Of a stretch of DNA of 22,578 nucleotides, positions 1 through 8,068 are shown piece by piece. The position numbers and the translations under genes were made by a program. Position 1 is the stretch's first letter; every line of letters begins with the position of its first letter. Origin of the DNA: Actinomyces sp. (GTDB lineage Bacteria; Actinomycetota; Actinomycetes; Actinomycetales; Actinomycetaceae); NCBI RefSeq assembly GCF_030530635.1, contig NZ_JAUMUL010000029.1, positions 17,606-40,183 of the forward strand. The letters are read 5' to 3'. Under the pieces are notes generated by a model. The model saw nothing but the letters and a program-made list of their open reading frames with translations, searched no databases and had not been told where the DNA came from.

Positions 1-39
1 CGGGGGTTCCGGTGGGGTTACACTAATATCCGGGGCCCT

Positions 40-83
40 GGGGGGGGGGGGGGGGGGGGCCGGGCCCCCCCCCCCCCCCCCCC
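40..83. repeat. Poly-G/poly-C inverted repeat at the window edge
   Basis: Positions 40-59 are 20 consecutive G, followed by CCGGG at 60-64 and 19 consecutive C at 65-83. The two runs are perfectly complementary and could fold into a hairpin. Nothing else in the window has homopolymers of this length. Because it lies at the very start, it may be an assembly or sequencing artefact (poly-G reads joined at a contig end) rather than genomic sequence. The rest of 1-157 holds no gene that can be supported. Confidence 0.9.
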
Positions 84-157
84 GGCCGGCGATCCCCTCC
101 TGAGCCGCAGGCATAGCCCAATCCATCCCAACCACCCGCCAAGGTAAGGAGCACGCC

Positions 158-2575
158 GTGACCGTTACCGCCTCGGAACTGACTCTCCTGGAGGCCGCCG
201 CCCTGCTCTCGGGGGCATCCGAATGGGACTCCCGCTCCCTGCCTCAGCGGGGCATCCCATCCTTCGTCCTGTCCGATGGGCCGCACGGGGTACGGCGGCA
301 GCTCGGCAGCGGCGACCACCTCGGCATTGCCGCCTCTGAACCCGCCACCTGCTTTCCGACGGCGGCCACCGTCGCCAACTCCTGGGATCCGAGCCTGGCC
401 GAGCGGATGGGTCAGGCGCTGGGCCAAGAGGCGCTCGCCCTGGGCGTCGACGTGCTGCTGGGGCCGGGGATGAACATCAAGCGCTCCCCGCTGTGCGGAC
501 GCAACTTCGAGTACTACTCCGAGGACCCCATCCTCACCGGCCGCATGGCCGCCGGTCTGGTTCGCGGTATCCAGTCCCAGGGGGTGGCCGCCACCCCGAA
601 GCATTTCGCTGTCAACGGTCAGGAACTGCGCCGCATGGCTTCCGACTCGGTGGTCGATGAGGCCACCATGCGCGAGATCTACCTGACCGCATTCGAGATC
701 GTCGTGCGCGAGGCCTACCCGCGCGCACTGATGAGTTCCTACAACCGGGTCAACGGCATCTATGCCAACGAGCACCCGCACCTGCTCACCGAGATCCTGC
801 GACAGGAGTGGGGCTTCACGGGACTGGTGGTATCCGACTGGGGAGGTTCCAACGACGCCGCCGCGGCCGCGGCGGCCGGATCCTCCCTGGAGATGCCCGC
901 ACCGGGGCTGCACTCCGCCAGGGAAGTGGTTGCCGCCGTCGAGGAGGGGCGCATCAGTCGGGACGCCGTCTATGCGCGTGCCGGAGAGGTAATTGCCATG
1001 GCGGCGTCCGCCCCCTCGGCCAAGGACCCCCGGGCGGGCCGTCCCAGTTTCGACGTCGACGCCCACCATCGCCTGGCGCGGCGAGTCGCCGAGGAGTCCA
1101 TCGTGCTGCTGCGCAACCAGGACGCCATCCTGCCGCTGGCCGCCGGTACGCGCGTGGCCGTCGTCGGCGATATGGCCTCCACTCCCCGCTACCAGGGTTC
1201 GGGTTCCTCCCAGATCAACCCGACCCGGTTGGAGACAACTCTGAAGGAGATCGCCGGCACCGGTCTGGAACTGGTCGGCTATGCCCAGGGCTATGACCGG
1301 CAGGGTCGGCCCGACGAGCCCCTGCTGGAGGAGGCGGTGGCCCTGGCCGGGCGGGCCGAGGTGGTGCTGGCCTATATTGGGCTGGACGAGCTGTCCGAAT
1401 CCGAAGGACTGGACCGCTCCCACATGCGCCTGCCACAGGTGCAGACGCGGCTGCTTGAAGCCTTGGCCGGCGCCAACCCCAACGTGGTTGCCGTGGTTTC
1501 CGCCGGATCCGCGGTGGAAACGGAGTGGGAGGCGCACACCCGGGCAGTGGTCCACACCAGCCTGTCAGGGCAGGCCGGTGCCAGTGCCACGCTGCGAGTG
1601 CTTACCGGCGAGGTGAATCCATCGGGGCGTCTGGCCGAGACGTACCCGGTGCGCTATGAGGACAATCCCACCTCCGCCTGGTTCCCGGCCACCGGGGAAC
1701 TCGCCCTGTACCGGGACGGCCCCTACGTCGGCTACCGCTACTACAACAGCACCGGTACGCCGGTTGCCCACCCCTTCGGCTTCGGTCTGTCCTACTCCAG
1801 CTTCGATTACGCCGACCTGGCCGTGGATGAGGGCGGTGCGCACCTGACGATCACCAACAACTCCGCGGTCGACGGCACCGAGGTGGTGCAGTTGTATGTG
1901 ACCGCCCCCGAAGGCGTGTGGGGGCCGGCCCGGGAACTGAAGGGATTCGCGAAGGTGCCTGTGGCGGCGGGGGAGACCGCAGCGGTGACGATCCCCTTCG
2001 ACGACTACACCTTCCGCCGTTACTCGGCGGCCGAGGACCGCTGGGTGCGCCCGGCCGGCACCTGGGTGGTTCGGGTGGGCCGTAACGTCGAGGATCTGCC
2101 GCTTACTGCGCAGTGGGAGGTGGACGGCGATCCGGTTGTGCCCGGAGATCCGGCCCTGGGCCACTACCTCGATGGTGCTGTCGCCGAGGTCGCCGACGCC
2201 GAGTTCGCGGCACTGCTGGGACGGCCGGTTCCGCAGCCGGATTCCTCCGCAAGGATCGGTCGCAACAGTCCGATCTCCGACCTGGCTCACGGCCGTAGCC
2301 GTATCGGACGTACGGCGGTGAAGGTGCTGGAGCGGCGCAAGGCCAAGGCCGACGCCTCCGGAAAGCCTGATTTGAACATACTGTTCATGCTCAACATGCC
2401 TCTGCGCGCCATGGGCAAGATGACCGGAGGCATGGTTTCCGAGGAGATGGTCGGTGGCATCGTCGACTTCTGCAACGGCCGCGCGCTGAGAGGACTGCGC
2501 ACCATTGTGGCCGGATTCTTCCGCAATCGTCGCCAGGACAAGGTCACCCGGAGGCGGCTGGACTCCACCCGCTGA
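158..2575 (+). CDS. Glycoside hydrolase family 3 beta-glycosidase
   Basis: This is an 805-residue GH3 enzyme, probably a beta-glucosidase or related exo-acting beta-glycosidase releasing terminal sugars from oligosaccharides or glycosides. The TIM-barrel domain covers about residues 8-290 and contains the GH3 nucleophile motif SDW, with Asp227 as the expected nucleophile. The alpha/beta sandwich domain spans about 315-525 and carries an ESEG-x-DR segment at 414-419 that resembles the acid/base loop. A fibronectin-III-like domain follows at about 570-655. The last 130 residues or so are an extra basic region not assigned here. The GTG start has AAGGA seven bases upstream and gives an N-terminus typical of the family (LSDGPHGVR near residue 39). 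No signal peptide is visible, so it is probably cytoplasmic. The exact substrate cannot be read from sequence. It is the first of three + strand genes, with an 80-bp gap to the next. Confidence 0.93.
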   Translation: MTVTASELTLLEAAALLSGASEWDSRSLPQRGIPSFVLSDGPHGVRRQLGSGDHLGIAASEPATCFPTAATVANSWDPSLAERMGQALGQEALALGVDVLLGPGMNIKRSPLCGRNFEYYSEDPILTGRMAAGLVRGIQSQGVAATPKHFAVNGQELRRMASDSVVDEATMREIYLTAFEIVVREAYPRALMSSYNRVNGIYANEHPHLLTEILRQEWGFTGLVVSDWGGSNDAAAAAAAGSSLEMPAPGLHSAREVVAAVEEGRISRDAVYARAGEVIAMAASAPSAKDPRAGRPSFDVDAHHRLARRVAEESIVLLRNQDAILPLAAGTRVAVVGDMASTPRYQGSGSSQINPTRLETTLKEIAGTGLELVGYAQGYDRQGRPDEPLLEEAVALAGRAEVVLAYIGLDELSESEGLDRSHMRLPQVQTRLLEALAGANPNVVAVVSAGSAVETEWEAHTRAVVHTSLSGQAGASATLRVLTGEVNPSGRLAETYPVRYEDNPTSAWFPATGELALYRDGPYVGYRYYNSTGTPVAHPFGFGLSYSSFDYADLAVDEGGAHLTITNNSAVDGTEVVQLYVTAPEGVWGPARELKGFAKVPVAAGETAAVTIPFDDYTFRRYSAAEDRWVRPAGTWVVRVGRNVEDLPLTAQWEVDGDPVVPGDPALGHYLDGAVAEVADAEFAALLGRPVPQPDSSARIGRNSPISDLAHGRSRIGRTAVKVLERRKAKADASGKPDLNILFMLNMPLRAMGKMTGGMVSEEMVGGIVDFCNGRALRGLRTIVAGFFRNRRQDKVTRRRLDSTR

Positions 2576-2655
2576 TTGCGGAGTCGGCCATCCCGACCGG
2601 TAACCACGTTCCACCCATCCACTTCCTACCGCTAAGAGAGAGACTGAGGCCACAC

Positions 2656-3297
2656 ATGAAACCAATCACCGCCTGGTGGCGCGGCTTCCAGGAGCGGCAT
2701 GAGACCGCCTCCCAGTTCATCGTCTTCTTCATCCTGTCCAATGGCGTCACTGTGCTTCAGCTCATCCTGATGCCGCTTTTCCGGTGGCTGTTCGGGTTCA
2801 CCTCCCTGCAGGGCGCCACCTTCCAGTTCCTGCCGGTAGGCTCCTCCGGCGGCAGCCCCGTGTACCTGTTCGACTATGTAGCCGGACCCATCCAGGCAGA
2901 TGGCTCCGGTGGCGGCCTGGCCTATTTTCTGGCGGTGGAGATAACCCTGTTGATCGCCCAGGTCATCAATTTCTTCGCCCAGCGCAACATCACCTTCAAA
3001 TCGAATTCTTCTATTTGGAAGGCGGCCTTCTGGTATGCGCTGGCCTATGTGGTCATCACCATTGTCGCCGCGGCCCTGCAAGTGCTGTACAAGGAGCCCA
3101 TCTACTCCTGGTGCAAGAGCACGCTCGGAGCGTCCAGCGGTGAGACCGTGGCAGATGTGCTCACCATGATCATCAACGCCGCCATCTCCTTCTGGGTCTT
3201 CTTCCCGATCTTCAAGATCATCTTCAAGCGCGTGCCCGAGGATGCGGATGTGCCTCCGGAGGCCGTCGAGGAGGTCCAGACATCAGGGGCGCGCTGA
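2656..3297 (+). CDS. GtrA-like multi-pass membrane protein
   Basis: A 213-residue integral membrane protein with hydrophobic segments at about 18-42, 88-107, 121-143 and 168-190. It resembles the GtrA family: an early FFILSNG segment and the NFFAQRNITF motif at 105-114 just after the second long helix. GtrA-like proteins are thought to help flip or present lipid-linked sugars during cell-surface glycan synthesis. A hydrophilic loop of about 35 residues (50-87) after the first helices is longer than in minimal GtrA proteins. ATG is preceded by GAGG with a 6-nt spacer. It lies between the GH3 gene and a family 2 glycosyltransferase, the usual partner of GtrA proteins, and that supports a role with the latter. 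The biochemical function is inferred. Confidence 0.75.
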   Translation: MKPITAWWRGFQERHETASQFIVFFILSNGVTVLQLILMPLFRWLFGFTSLQGATFQFLPVGSSGGSPVYLFDYVAGPIQADGSGGGLAYFLAVEITLLIAQVINFFAQRNITFKSNSSIWKAAFWYALAYVVITIVAAALQVLYKEPIYSWCKSTLGASSGETVADVLTMIINAAISFWVFFPIFKIIFKRVPEDADVPPEAVEEVQTSGAR

Positions 3298-3418
3298 GCC
3301 GGGCCGGGTCCGGTAGTGTCGGGCACGTAAACCACCAGGAGCGCCTCGGGCGCGGGTCGGGCCCCTGCCCGGCACTGCGGCACGCCGGCTGACTCCGCTT
3401 AGTAAGGAGATCCGCACG

Positions 3419-4507
3419 GTGCCCGTCAATCCAGTCATGACAGTCGTGGTCCCTGCCTATAACGCCGAGGACTGCCTGGGTCGTTGCCTGGCCAGTCTTG
3501 TGGCCGCCGACGACGGAGGCGGCCACTTGGAGATCATTGTCGTTGACGATGGCGCGACGGATGGAACCGGACGCGTCGCCGATGCCTACGCAAAGGCGCA
3601 TACCGCGGTCCAGGTCATCCACCAGGCCAACAAGGGTCATGGCGGCGCAATCAACACCGGGGTGGCTGCGGCACGGGGTACCTGGTTGAAGGTGTGTGAC
3701 GCCGATGACGCCATTGATCCCGGGGCGCTGCGCGCCCTGCTCGCGGCGATGCGTTCGTGGCGTCGGGATAACACCGAGCCCGATCTGGTCGTCACCAACT
3801 TCGTCTACGTGCGTGAGGGCACACCAGCATGGTACCGCCTGAGCCATGGGCCCGCCCGATCGGGGCGCCGCGGAATCAGGCCCGGTCGGCACGCCGTCCG
3901 CTTCCGCGGGCTGCTACCGAGTGGCAGGATCGGCGGGTGGGCGGATGTGGGCCGCTTCCGACCCGACCAGTACCTCATGATGCATGCCCTCGCCTACCGC
4001 CGGGAGGTGCTGGTCAGATCCGGGATGCGTCTGCCCGAGCACTGCTTCTACGTGGACAACCTGTTCGCCTTCGAGCCGCTGCGGCATGTGCGTGCCCTGA
4101 CTTACCTGGACCTGGACCTGTACTACTACACGGTGGGCCGGGCCGGGCAGTCCGTTGCCGACGAAGTGATCGTGGCGCGTCTGGATCAGCATGATCGAGT
4201 CAATGCGCTCATGCTGGAGGCCATGCCTCATGAGGGAGAGGTGCCGCCGGCACTGCTGCGCTACCTGGTGCACATCTACACCATCAGCGCGGTGGTCATC
4301 ACCACCATGGCATTGCGCTCGGGTATGCCCCGCAATCTGGCCATCAAGGAGCAGCTGTGGGAGCGCCTTGACAGCACGCGTCCGGATGTTGCCAGGCGTG
4401 TGCACGCATCCGCCTTGGGGCGGTTGGTGACGCTGCCGGGGCGCCCCGGTAACTGGGTGCCCGTCGCCGGCTACCAGGTGGCCCGAAGGGTTCTTGCCCT
4501 GAACTGA
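3419..4507 (+). CDS. Family 2 glycosyltransferase
   Basis: A 362-residue GT-A fold glycosyltransferase of family 2, expected to transfer a sugar from a nucleotide- or lipid-linked donor during surface polysaccharide or glycolipid synthesis. The N-terminus has VVVPAYNAEDCL, then VDDGATDGT (42-50) for nucleotide binding, NKGHGGAINTG, and the metal-binding DADD at 94-97. The second half keeps WADVGRF (174-180) and FYVDN, typical of bacterial members of this subgroup. A basic stretch at about 139-157 between the core and this conserved part looks like a lineage-specific insert. No transmembrane helix is obvious, so the enzyme is probably cytoplasmic or peripheral. The GTG start is preceded by AAGGAGA with an 8-nt spacer, a strong site. 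The preceding GtrA-like gene suggests they act together. Acceptor and donor are unknown. Confidence 0.9.
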   Translation: MPVNPVMTVVVPAYNAEDCLGRCLASLVAADDGGGHLEIIVVDDGATDGTGRVADAYAKAHTAVQVIHQANKGHGGAINTGVAAARGTWLKVCDADDAIDPGALRALLAAMRSWRRDNTEPDLVVTNFVYVREGTPAWYRLSHGPARSGRRGIRPGRHAVRFRGLLPSGRIGGWADVGRFRPDQYLMMHALAYRREVLVRSGMRLPEHCFYVDNLFAFEPLRHVRALTYLDLDLYYYTVGRAGQSVADEVIVARLDQHDRVNALMLEAMPHEGEVPPALLRYLVHIYTISAVVITTMALRSGMPRNLAIKEQLWERLDSTRPDVARRVHASALGRLVTLPGRPGNWVPVAGYQVARRVLALN

Positions 4508-4571
4508 CTCCACCAAGGGCACCCGGCCATGGCGCCGACGTCGCCTGGGCTGACATGAAGGCGGGCTGTAT

Positions 4572-5930
4572 TCACCTCGACCTACCTCGGCGCGTCACCG
4601 ATGCCGGAAACGGCAGCAGTACGCGCAGAATGAAGGTTCCCTGCGCACTGTCTCCAGCGGTCACCTGTCCGCCGTAAGCCTCGGCGGCCGCCCGGATGGC
4701 ACTGAGGCCGAAGCCGTGGATGGCGGAGTCCTTCTTAGTGGTCAGCAGGGTTCGACCGTCAGCCGCGACCACTGGCGTGTCGGCCACGGGATTCTCCAGT
4801 TCCATCAGTACGAAGTCCCGACGTGCGCGGACGTCGAAACGGATCCACCGGCCCTCCTCGTCGGCGATGCGGGATACCGCTTCCAGGGCATTGTCCAGGG
4901 CGGAACCGACCAACGCGGCCAGGTCCGCGGTGGACATGAAGCTCGGGGCGACGCCGTCGACGATTGCGTTCAGGGTGACACCGGCCTCGGCGCAGGCCTG
5001 TTCCCGGTCAGTGAGAATGACGTCGAGCACGGGGTTGCCGGTGCGTACGAATACGTCGTAGGGGCGTACAGACTCCTCCAAGTCGCCGAGCCGGTCCAAC
5101 CTGGCTGCGGGGTCCTCCTCCGCGCGAATGGCCGCGACTAGGTGCCGCAGATCGTGGTACTTGCGGTTGACGATGTCGATGGCCCGCTTGGAGGTCCGGT
5201 ATTGCTCGTACTGTGAGCGCAACAGGGCCTCCGAGGTCGCCAGCTCGCAGTTCGCCCGGTTCTGCAGGTCGATCTCCCGTTGGGCGTACAGAATGATGAA
5301 GCCGCACAGGTCCACGAGCGTGCGGATGTAGAACACCTCCGCCCCCAGCCTGCCGGAGAAGGGCGTGGCCGTGCTCAGGAAGCTGAGGTTCGACATGGCG
5401 AAGGTGATGGCGGCGATAGCCGCCGAACCGGCCACCGTCGCCACGGTCGGCATCACTTCGGTGCGGAACCGGGGACGCTCCAGTAAGTAGAGCGCCGTAA
5501 GCGCCACGCCGTCCACGGCGATAACGAATACGACCGATGCGGCCGTGGGGGCGGCGGATGCGGCCGTGTCGAGACCGCCGAGGAAGAACACCTCCAACTG
5601 CCATTCCAGGGAGGCCACCAACTCGGCTACGACGAAGGCCCGCACCACCAGGTAGGTGGAACGTCGTAGGGATCCGCTCAGCGCCAAATGCAGGACCATC
5701 CACATGGCGGCAACCGCGCCCAGCATGCCGACCAGCCACAAGGAGATCGGCAGGTGGGCAACCGTGAGCTGGAACCAGCACAGGACCGGCAGGGCCACCG
5801 CCATGATTGCTACGCCCCGGCGCCGGGAGTCCTGCGGACGCCAGGTCGCCAGCACGTACAGTAGGCAGGCGCCCCACTCGGATAGGGCGGTCCACAGCCG
5901 CGGAATATCTGGCAGTGCCTCCTGAATCAC
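4572..5930 (-). CDS. GHKL-type sensor histidine kinase (AgrC-like)
   Basis: A 452-residue membrane sensor kinase. Residues 15-215 form about six hydrophobic segments with very short loops, as in peptide- or membrane-sensing kinases of the AgrC/ComD/BlpH type. A linker that looks coiled-coil follows (215-255). The phosphoacceptor region is KYHDLRH with His259 the likely site. The ATPase domain has an N box at DNALEA (Asn347) and a G box around GFGLS (406-410). This H box and the GHKL ATPase are characteristic of kinases that pair with LytTR regulators. The GTG start overlaps the regulator stop by GTGA, so the two are translationally coupled and transcribed together, regulator first. The signal is unknown: no peptide-pheromone gene is visible nearby. 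The gene is convergent with the glycosyltransferase across a 64-bp gap. Confidence 0.92.
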   Translation of the reverse strand: MIQEALPDIPRLWTALSEWGACLLYVLATWRPQDSRRRGVAIMAVALPVLCWFQLTVAHLPISLWLVGMLGAVAAMWMVLHLALSGSLRRSTYLVVRAFVVAELVASLEWQLEVFFLGGLDTAASAAPTAASVVFVIAVDGVALTALYLLERPRFRTEVMPTVATVAGSAAIAAITFAMSNLSFLSTATPFSGRLGAEVFYIRTLVDLCGFIILYAQREIDLQNRANCELATSEALLRSQYEQYRTSKRAIDIVNRKYHDLRHLVAAIRAEEDPAARLDRLGDLEESVRPYDVFVRTGNPVLDVILTDREQACAEAGVTLNAIVDGVAPSFMSTADLAALVGSALDNALEAVSRIADEEGRWIRFDVRARRDFVLMELENPVADTPVVAADGRTLLTTKKDSAIHGFGLSAIRAAAEAYGGQVTAGDSAQGTFILRVLLPFPASVTRRGRSR

Positions 5931-6673
5931 GGCAGCGTTCCGGAGACGTGCTCGGTCAGCGCCCGCATGAAGTCCTTCTTGCGGGGGCGTGAGATACGCA
6001 GGGACTGGCCGGTGGACATGACACTGTCCTGATCGCGCACCGCCACCACGTGGCGCAGGTTGACGATGTAGCAGGAGTTCGACCGGAAGAACCCGTGCGG
6101 CGCCAACTGCGGCTCCATCTGTTTGAGCGACCCGCTAAGGGTGAATTCGCCGTCGACCAGATGCACGTCAAGGCGATGACCGGAGGATTCCAGGTAGACG
6201 ATGTCCCGTAGGGGGACGCGCCGCATCCCGGATCCGTCCTTGAGCATGATGTCGGTGCCGTAGCGCCGTCCCAGCAGACGCCAGGCGCGGCTGAGTTCGT
6301 GCTCGAAGGCGGCGTAGGGAAAGGGCTTGAGCAGGTAGCCGAGGGCGGAGACCTCGTAGCCGTTGATCGCGTACTGGTGGGCGGCGGTAATGAAGATGAT
6401 GACCACATCGGGGTCCGTTCGCCGCACTGTCCGGGCGGTGGCGAGCCCGTCTGTGCCCTCCATGCGGATATCCAGCAGCAGCACGTCATAGACGGGCCGG
6501 AAGTCCGCCAGGAGCCCGTCGCCGTCGTCGAAGACCGATACCTCCAGCTTCAGGCCGTGCTCTCGGGCGAAGCGCTCGAGGTAATCCGAAAGAACGAGGC
6601 GGTGGCGGGCGTCATCCTCGACGACGCCGATACGGATCACGGGGGAGGGGATATCGTTCACTTCACTCATCAT
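5927..6673 (-). CDS. LytTR-family response regulator
   Basis: A response regulator of about 248 residues, counted from the ATG at 6673. The receiver domain shows the acidic pocket ED-D at 19-21, the phosphoacceptor Asp68 in LLLDIRM, Thr96 and Lys116. The C-terminal 100 residues are a LytTR DNA-binding domain (LRDIVYLESSG, then FFRSNSCYIVNL). It should receive phosphate from the adjacent GHKL kinase and activate promoters bearing LytTR direct repeats. The reading frame stays open further upstream to 6934, but those residues are basic, low-complexity and would overlap the divergent glf gene, so the start was set at the MMSEV methionines. No strong ribosome site precedes that start, so another start (for example ATG at 6781) remains possible. 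It overlaps the kinase by 4 bp. Confidence 0.9.
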   Translation of the reverse strand: MMSEVNDIPSPVIRIGVVEDDARHRLVLSDYLERFAREHGLKLEVSVFDDGDGLLADFRPVYDVLLLDIRMEGTDGLATARTVRRTDPDVVIIFITAAHQYAINGYEVSALGYLLKPFPYAAFEHELSRAWRLLGRRYGTDIMLKDGSGMRRVPLRDIVYLESSGHRLDVHLVDGEFTLSGSLKQMEPQLAPHGFFRSNSCYIVNLRHVVAVRDQDSVMSTGQSLRISRPRKKDFMRALTEHVSGTLP

Positions 6674-6887
6674 TGGCGGCTGAATCTGCTCCGGCTTATC
6701 GCGACTGTCACCGCCGGGAGACTCCGGGATCCGTGGGCGTTGAGCACCCGTATGGACATCGCAGGTGACGGTCGCAGTCATGTTACTGTACCGGCGCCGT
6801 GGCCGTTGGCCGTGACTACGGGACGAGCCATGCGCCCTTGGACGAACGGGTCGGGTGCGGCGTCGAGCGAGGACGAAGGGCTGACGG
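6674..6887. promoter_or_regulatory. Divergent intergenic region, regulator/glf
   Basis: About 214 bp separates the LytTR regulator start from the glf start on the opposite strand, so promoters for both directions should lie here. No clear -35/-10 pair could be assigned on either strand. The glf ribosome site (GAAGGG, 7-nt spacer) is at the right edge. If the regulator starts at 6781 instead, the region shrinks to about 105 bp. Confidence 0.4.
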
Positions 6888-8042
6888 ATGCGGGCTGATC
6901 TGGTGGTAGTCGGAGCGGGGCTGTTCGGGGCCACGGTCGCTCAGCGTGCAGCCGAGGAACTCGGTTTGCGTGTGGCGGTGCTTGATCGCCGCAACCACCC
7001 GGGCGGCAATGTCTACTCCCAGCATGACCCGGAAACCGGCATTGAGGTGCACCGCTACGGCTCACACATCTTCCACACCTCCAATGAGCAGGTGTGGGCG
7101 TACGCCAACCGGTTCACGGACTTCAACGACTACCGACACCATGTCTACGCCCACCACTCGGGACAGATCTACCCGCTGCCCATCAACCTGGGCACCATCA
7201 ACCAGTTCTTTCGTTCCGCGTTCGGGCCGGAGGCCGCGCGGGCGCTGATCGCCGAGCAGGCCGCGGAGATCAACGGGCGGCCCACCAACCTGGAGGAGCA
7301 GGCCATCAGCCTGATCGGCCGCCCCCTGTACGAGGCCTTCATCCGCGGCTACACCGCCAAGCAGTGGCAGACCGATCCCACCGAGCTGGATGCCTCCATC
7401 ATCACCCGGCTTCCGGTGCGCCTGAACTACAACAACCGCTACTTCTCCGACCGCTATGAGGGTATCCCCACCGGCGGATACGGCCCGTGGATTGAACGAA
7501 TGCTGGATGACCCGCGCATTGAGCTGCATCTGGGGGAGGACTTCCTCGGCGACGGCGCACTCAGCCGTGGGGCGTGCATCGGTCGGATACCGGTGGTCTA
7601 CACCGGCCCGGTTGACCGCTTCTTCGACGACCGCTTCGGCTCCTTGACCTGGCGCACCCTCGATTTCGAGACCAGCATCCTGCCCACCGGGGATCATCAG
7701 GGCACCGCCGTCGTAAACTACCCCGACGCGGAGGTTCCCTACACGCGGGTGCATGAATTCCGCCACTACCACCCCGAGCGCACCTACCCCGACGACGCCA
7801 CGGTGATTATGTGGGAGTACTCGCGCATGGCCGGCCCCGACGATGAGCCCTACTACCCGGTGGGCACGCCCCACGACCGCGAACTGCTGGCACGCTACCA
7901 GCGGCTGGTCGCAGAACTGGAGGCGCAGCAGGTCGCCTTCGGGGGGCGGCTGGGATCCTACCGATACCTGGACATGGACCGCACCATAGCCGCCGCCCTT
8001 GACTGCTTCGAGCAGAAGGTACGGCCGTGGTTCCGTCAGTGA
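6888..8042 (+). CDS. glf: UDP-galactopyranose mutase
   Basis: A 384-residue flavoenzyme that interconverts UDP-galactopyranose and UDP-galactofuranose, supplying Galf for surface glycans; it acts in the cytoplasm. The N-terminus has the FAD dinucleotide-binding motif GAGLFG (9-14) and the family segment HPGGNVY, followed by HRYGSHIFHT. The central region has YTAKQW and the NNRYFSDRYEGIPTGGY block, which binds substrate in known Glf enzymes. The C-terminal FGGRLGSYRYLDMD segment is the conserved FAD-contacting end. Length is normal for the family. ATG is preceded by GAAGGG with a 7-nt spacer. The gene is divergent from the two-component pair. The GT2 and GtrA-like genes nearby fit a surface polysaccharide setting, although they are not in one operon with glf. 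Confidence 0.97.
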   Translation: MRADLVVVGAGLFGATVAQRAAEELGLRVAVLDRRNHPGGNVYSQHDPETGIEVHRYGSHIFHTSNEQVWAYANRFTDFNDYRHHVYAHHSGQIYPLPINLGTINQFFRSAFGPEAARALIAEQAAEINGRPTNLEEQAISLIGRPLYEAFIRGYTAKQWQTDPTELDASIITRLPVRLNYNNRYFSDRYEGIPTGGYGPWIERMLDDPRIELHLGEDFLGDGALSRGACIGRIPVVYTGPVDRFFDDRFGSLTWRTLDFETSILPTGDHQGTAVVNYPDAEVPYTRVHEFRHYHPERTYPDDATVIMWEYSRMAGPDDEPYYPVGTPHDRELLARYQRLVAELEAQQVAFGGRLGSYRYLDMDRTIAAALDCFEQKVRPWFRQ

Positions 8043-8068
8043 GAGACCAGGAGGTGGGTCGTTCCACG

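Noticed and set aside
23..1555. Long open frame (510 codons) antisense to the GH3 gene
   Set aside because: High-GC coding DNA often leaves the opposite strand open. The predicted protein is Gly/His/Gln-rich without any domain, its end runs into the poly-G artefact, and the GH3 frame fully explains the region.
4508..4571. Terminator between the glycosyltransferase and the sensor kinase
   Set aside because: Only short imperfect GGCG/CGCC pairings are present, with no stable stem like the one at 20431-20459.
6674..6934. Extended N-terminus of the LytTR regulator reaching into glf
   Set aside because: The added residues are basic and low-complexity, precede the receiver domain without purpose, and would overlap the divergent glf coding start by 47 bp.
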